DNA of 64,000 bases, from assembly GCA_021773115.1 (NCBI GenBank), contig JAJFKS010000032.1:1-64000 (forward strand), in the 5' to 3' direction. Below are positions 61,101 through 64,000 of the stretch, one piece after another. Source of the stretch: Woeseiaceae bacterium (GTDB lineage Bacteria > Pseudomonadota > Gammaproteobacteria > Steroidobacterales > Woeseiaceae). A program made the translations under genes and the position numbers. Positions within the stretch are counted from its first letter, which is position 1; each line of letters opens with the position of its first letter. A model generated the notes under the pieces. That model made no database searches and had not been told where the DNA came from. It saw only the letters and a program-made list of their open reading frames with translations.

Positions 61101-61977
61101 ATTGGACCCGCGAAAATTGCCACCCATTCAACTTAGCGCCAACGAATTTGCGTTTGGCGATCGCCATTTGGGCAAGGTCGTGGCGAATCTGGAAAAGACG
61201 CCTTACGGACTGAATGCCGTCAGCATTACAAGCAAGGATTCGAGCTCCGAAATTACCGGAACCGGACGCTGGGAAGCTGACGAGAGCGATCCACTGGGCA
61301 GCCACAGCTATGTCTCTGCGGTTTTGACAAGCAGCAACGTCAAACAAACCATGGAGCGAATGAATTACCAGCTCGGCATCGTCAGTGATGAGCTGAGAAT
61401 GGTCTTTGACGTGGACTGGTCAGGCAGCCCACGCGCTGAATTTTTTGATGTGCTGGACGGCGAAGTTCAGGTGCGCGTTGTCGATGGCCAATTGGAGGAA
61501 GTGAAGCCAGGCGCCGGGCGAGTTTTCGGGCTGATGAGTATCACCGCATTGCCGCGCCGATTGTCGTTCGATTTCAGCGACGTATTCAACAAGGGATTTG
61601 GTTTCGATTCGATTGCCGGTACCTTCAAGATTGACAAGGGTAGAACCACGACCTGCGACCTGCGCCTCGAAGGGCCAGCGGCGGACATTGGTATCGTCGG
61701 GGTCGCCGATCTGGCAACCAGAACTTACGATCAGACTGCCGTTGTGTCAGCCAACGTCGGCAATTCATTGCCGATTGTCGGTGCTGTCGTCGCAGGGCCA
61801 CAGGTTGCGGCGGCGTTGCTGATATTTTCACAAATTTTCAAAAAGCCGTTGCAGGAAGTGGGTCAGATCTACTATGGCATCACGGGGTCATGGGAAGAGC
61901 CCGACGTCGAGTCTGCTGATTCGGATGCCTTTGTTGCCAGCGGTGAGCTTGCAGGCTGCCTGCCGGAAGGACAATGA
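58135..61977 (+). CDS. yhdP: AsmA-like protein YhdP
   Basis: 1280 residues from GTG 58135, overlapping rng by 4 bases. One N-terminal membrane anchor (FAAYTAATVVILLAIAVGLF) is followed by a long beta-rich periplasmic region, the AsmA-like bridge fold that moves phospholipids across the envelope. The C-terminal DUF3971/AsmA block shows GRVFGLMSITALPRRLSFDF, FNKGFGFDSIAGTFKIDKG and the terminal VGQIYYGITGSWEEPDVES. It overlaps the nit gene by four bases. Confidence 0.9.
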   Translation: MKLWIRRLIKFAAYTAATVVILLAIAVGLFRLFLPRLPAYQDDIKSWASTAIGMQVEFSGMDARWGLSGPEIEFYAAELIQPDNGVRIVAADEVRIGVSFMRLLSDRTLIVDRLVIRDTRINVQQLDDSSFRVQGILINELLGNNSSRSTQDVDIEIIGQDVELSFMQPGDERPHFFDIPSFNVSIDDKRIAADANIRLPDDLGRQLKVSATQILGPPVDERQWDLIIDGDKINLAGWSRLARQKYRFQSGTGDIEFAIGFGRHGVNSAMAELDFEDVAVDGETKFGVRGRLELDKSSSDWLIAANEFVIAFDDHEWPASTLIVETSVDDDGKILMLDMRASYLSLDDIRLAGPWLSDEQRLTFESYAPTGDVRNLRATLADIGSDELHFNVSAELDRVGFQSSPGRPGIRGFSGLVRANRAGGMLEISSRNFEIDAPEYVPRIIEIESADGAVIWRNSANQTTVLSDSIAIQNEFFDSQSNVHVVLHKDGSSPVIDMASTWSISDLAAARRYIPTKGLTPKLYDWFQMALVSGSISRGTTTLDGPIDKFPFDNDEGRLLIEASVRDMEFKYHEAWPAAEQADVEVVVDNARLYSLKNRSISSGNLVVDADVEIPDLRNPVLLIDSFSTGTLETLRNFSKQSPIADVFGGQLDRIRISGESSFSLQLNVPLKKERLHEFEFLTKVRSNNGTLSIEGFNPPITDLIGEVTIGREQISSEGLGGRFLGEEISISLSRSEDPAFSIVAATDGVITSDGIINGLGVPLEGLVSGSAHYQAEILFPDGKASQPSPLTIRIDTELQGLAFELPEPVAKAAESIMPFSGELRFMPGGEVIESSGVADERIAWQVAFNKPEGEWDFDRGVVTLGGEVTETEDSEETRGLHVRGQTDVVRFQDWLDLSRSGAKNVGAADRIRSIDVQIDHLYLIGQHLQNHRVQVDRSALDWLVQFEGDDISGSVFVPYEFSGDRAMVLEMEKLRLPGDETSTDSVGALDPRKLPPIQLSANEFAFGDRHLGKVVANLEKTPYGLNAVSITSKDSSSEITGTGRWEADESDPLGSHSYVSAVLTSSNVKQTMERMNYQLGIVSDELRMVFDVDWSGSPRAEFFDVLDGEVQVRVVDGQLEEVKPGAGRVFGLMSITALPRRLSFDFSDVFNKGFGFDSIAGTFKIDKGRTTTCDLRLEGPAADIGIVGVADLATRTYDQTAVVSANVGNSLPIVGAVVAGPQVAAALLIFSQIFKKPLQEVGQIYYGITGSWEEPDVESADSDAFVASGELAGCLPEGQ

Positions 61978-62798
61978 GCAAGCTTATGCGCGCAGCAGCA
62001 ATACAAATGAACAGCGGGATGGTCGTCGACAAGAATCTGCAGCTTGCCGATCAATTGTTGGCAGACGCGGCCGCTGACGGCTGTGTGCTGGCCGTTCTAC
62101 CCGAAAATTTCGCGCTGATGGGTAAGCGGGGCCGAGACAAGGTAAACGTCGCAGAGCAGCCCGGTGAGGGCCCGATACAGGACTTCTTGTCCGGGGCTGC
62201 AAGTCGTCATGGTCTGTGGATTGTGGCCGGCAGTGTGCCGTTCGTGTCACCGGCAATTGCAGAGGGTCGTGTTTTCGGAGCCTGCCCGGTTTACGACGCG
62301 AAGGGCAAGGCCCAGGCGATTTATCGAAAAATCCACCTGTTCGATGTCGACCTTAGCGATAATCAGGAATCTTATCGCGAGTCGCACTCAATGTTCCCGG
62401 GTGACGAGGTCGTTAGCGTCGACACTCCCTGCGGCCGAATCGGGCTGACGATTTGCTACGACTTACGCTTTCCCGAATTGTTTCGCCAACTGGTTGACGC
62501 GGGCGCGACCGTATTCACGGTTCCCGCTGCATTCACGGTGACGACCGGCAAGGCACACTGGCACACACTATTGCGCGCACGTGCGATCGAAAATCTGGCG
62601 TATGTGATCGCACCCGGGCAAACTGGAGACCATCCAGACGGTCGCTCCACTTACGGCCACTCACTCATCGTTGATCCCTGGGGTCAGATTCTTGCCGAAG
62701 CGAGCGCGGGCAATTGCCATATCGCTGCGGACATCGACCCGGCCCGGATAAACAAATTGCGCCGCGAGTTTCCGGTGCTCGCGAACCGACGACTATGA
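61974..62798 (+). CDS. Nitrilase-family amidase (Nit-like)
   Basis: 274 residues. The Glu44, Lys119 and Cys161 triad is complete in [23 protein letters not shown] and [20 protein letters not shown]. The sequence resembles the deaminated-glutathione amidases (Nit1/YbeM type), a metabolite-repair role that would pair with the gamma-glutamyl metabolism of the ggt gene 41 kb away; this link is inference. Its last bases overlap the tldD start. Confidence 0.85.
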   Translation: MSKLMRAAAIQMNSGMVVDKNLQLADQLLADAAADGCVLAVLPENFALMGKRGRDKVNVAEQPGEGPIQDFLSGAASRHGLWIVAGSVPFVSPAIAEGRVFGACPVYDAKGKAQAIYRKIHLFDVDLSDNQESYRESHSMFPGDEVVSVDTPCGRIGLTICYDLRFPELFRQLVDAGATVFTVPAAFTVTTGKAHWHTLLRARAIENLAYVIAPGQTGDHPDGRSTYGHSLIVDPWGQILAEASAGNCHIAADIDPARINKLRREFPVLANRRL

Positions 62799-64000
62799 AC
62801 GAAAATTCTATTGATACTCTGATGTCACGCATGCTCGAACCTGCAGGCCTCGACGAACGGCATCTCAATGCGACTTTGGGCAGCATGATGAAAGGCGGCG
62901 TGGACTACGCCGATCTCTATTTCCAGGTGAGTCGCCAGGAAAGCTGGACGTTGGAAGACGGCATTATTCGGGAAGGCAGTTTCAGCCTCGACCAGGGTGT
63001 TGGTGTTCGCGCGACCAGCGGCGAAAAGACAGGCTTCGCGTATTCCGACGAACTCATTATGCCGGCGCTCGAACAGGCAGCGGGCGCAGCAAGGGCCATT
63101 GCGCGTCAGGGGCAGGACCTGAAGGTACAGGCCTGGAAGCGTCGCGATGTGGTGGCGCTGTATCCCAGTGACGATCCGACCACGAGCATCGATGATCAGC
63201 AGAAAACAAGCATGCTCAGCGAAATCGATGCCGCAACGCGTGCCATGGACAAGCGTGTCGAGCAGGTGATTATTAGTCTTGCCAGCAGTCAGGACCTGAT
63301 TCTGGTGGCCGCGTCGGACGGCACAATGGCGGCAGACATACGGCCGTTGATACGCCTGAACGTCAGCGTCATTCTTGAGCAGGATGGACGGCGTGAGCAG
63401 GGCTATGCGGGCGGTGGCGCGCGTGCCGGCTTGAATTATTTTCTCGACGGCGACAGCCCGATGGAGTTCGCCCAGGAAGCGGTGCGGCAGGCAATTGTGC
63501 AGCTGGAGGCGATCGCAGCGCCTGCCGGAACAATGCCGATTGTGCTCGGACCCGGCTGGCCGGGCATCCTGTTGCATGAAGCGGTCGGGCACGGCCTGGA
63601 AGGCGATTTCAATCGCAAAGGCACGTCCGCGTTCAGTGGCAAAGTGGGGCAAAAAGTTGCGTCGTCGCTCTGCACGATTGTTGACGACGGCACGCTCGCC
63701 AATCGGCGTGGCTCGCTGGCGGTCGATGATGAAGGCACGCCGGGCCAGAATACAGTGCTGCTTGAAAACGGCATCCTGAAAGGCTATATGCAGGACAAAC
63801 TCAACGCGCGCCTGATGGGCGTTGCGGCGACCGGCAATGGTCGTCGGGAATCTTTCGCACACGTACCGATGCCACGCATGACCAATACCTACATGCTTGC
63901 GGGTCCACACGATCCGGAAGAAATCATTGCCTCGGTCGACAAGGGCATTTACGCACCAAATTTCGGTGGCGGGCAGGTGGATATCACGTCCGGAAAATTT
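62795..64000 (+). CDS. tldD: Metalloprotease TldD, partial
   Basis: The frame is open from ATG 62795 to the window end (402 codons, no stop). The zinc motif is complete: [18 protein letters not shown], HExxxH. It forms a heterodimer with PmbA (TldE) and degrades peptides such as microcin B17 precursors and CcdA. Full-length TldD is about 480 residues, so some 80 residues are cut off. It overlaps the nit gene by four bases. Confidence 0.95.
   Translation, partial: MNENSIDTLMSRMLEPAGLDERHLNATLGSMMKGGVDYADLYFQVSRQESWTLEDGIIREGSFSLDQGVGVRATSGEKTGFAYSDELIMPALEQAAGAARAIARQGQDLKVQAWKRRDVVALYPSDDPTTSIDDQQKTSMLSEIDAATRAMDKRVEQVIISLASSQDLILVAASDGTMAADIRPLIRLNVSVILEQDGRREQGYAGGGARAGLNYFLDGDSPMEFAQEAVRQAIVQLEAIAAPAGTMPIVLGPGWPGILLHEAVGHGLEGDFNRKGTSAFSGKVGQKVASSLCTIVDDGTLANRRGSLAVDDEGTPGQNTVLLENGILKGYMQDKLNARLMGVAATGNGRRESFAHVPMPRMTNTYMLAGPHDPEEIIASVDKGIYAPNFGGGQVDITSGKF

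Noticed and set aside
60244-61347. Long - strand frame of 367 codons opposite yhdP
   Set aside because: Antisense shadow of yhdP codon usage; composition is not protein-like and no start signal is present.
62825-63910. Long - strand frame of 361 codons opposite tldD
   Set aside because: Antisense to the intact TldD catalytic region; an artefact of GC-rich codons.

Overview
The window is chromosomal DNA from a gammaproteobacterium outside the Enterobacterales. The evidence is a complete S10-spc-alpha ribosomal-protein block ending in rpsD-rpoA-rplQ, the runs miaB-ybeZ-ybeY-ybeX-lnt-leuS-lptE and holA-nadD-rsfS-rlmH-maf-rng-yhdP-nit-tldD, LPS assembly and lipoprotein genes, and GTAG-type REP palindromes. 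A TonB-box-like motif in one membrane protein and a monofunctional HisI hint at a marine Woeseiales or Xanthomonadales-like lineage, but that placement is only a guess. No tRNA, rRNA, CRISPR array, prophage or complete insertion sequence was seen.

Layout. 1-14.6 kb: end of tuf, then 28 genes from rpsJ to rplQ, all on the + strand, closed by an intrinsic terminator. This block is interrupted by a 641-bp spacer between rpsJ and rplC, which holds a promoter and two mirror-image hairpins with a shared loop. It is also studded with ten short REP palindromes that appear nowhere else in the window. 14.7-26.4 kb: an accessory and metabolic stretch. It holds an acidic small protein with an apparent ATC start, an SDR, an exported TPR protein, a LysR regulator, pepQ divergent from ggt, trpS, two VOC proteins, a GNAT, upp, and small conserved genes ending in nhaA. 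26.4-29 kb: uup (- strand), a 262-bp nested inverted-repeat element, and slyX. 29-35.3 kb: four tightly packed envelope genes (a 1367-residue membrane protein, a YjdF-like protein, a lipase-like hydrolase and an ATP-grasp enzyme) running tail-to-tail into uvrA. 38-47.8 kb: a YajR-like transporter, ssb, miaB, ybeZ, ybeY, ybeX, lnt, leuS and lptE. 48.3-53.6 kb: genes lying between lptE and holA, which are adjacent in E. coli: a putative zincin, a membrane protein, hisI on the - strand, cysS, sufE, yidD, a membrane protein and a Trm112-like protein. 53.6-64 kb: holA to a tldD cut by the window end.

How it fits together. Most genes are growth-linked: translation (ribosome, LeuRS, CysRS, TrpRS, MiaB, YbeY, RsfS, RlmH), replication and repair (SSB, delta subunit, UvrA) and envelope biogenesis (Lnt, LptE, YbeX, YidD, YhdP, SecY). 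Many neighbours overlap by 1-8 bases, implying translational coupling, and TTG starts recur at these junctions.

The most interesting signals are non-coding. (1) A hairpin family has unrelated 18-19 bp stems around an almost invariant 31-nt loop core, with three copies. (2) REP palindromes carry the only visible Shine-Dalgarno for rplX, secY and rpsK, separated from the start codon by the REP hairpin. (3) A 262-bp cloverleaf-like element has 32-bp terminal inverted repeats. The four-gene envelope cassette is the best candidate for an undescribed protein system.
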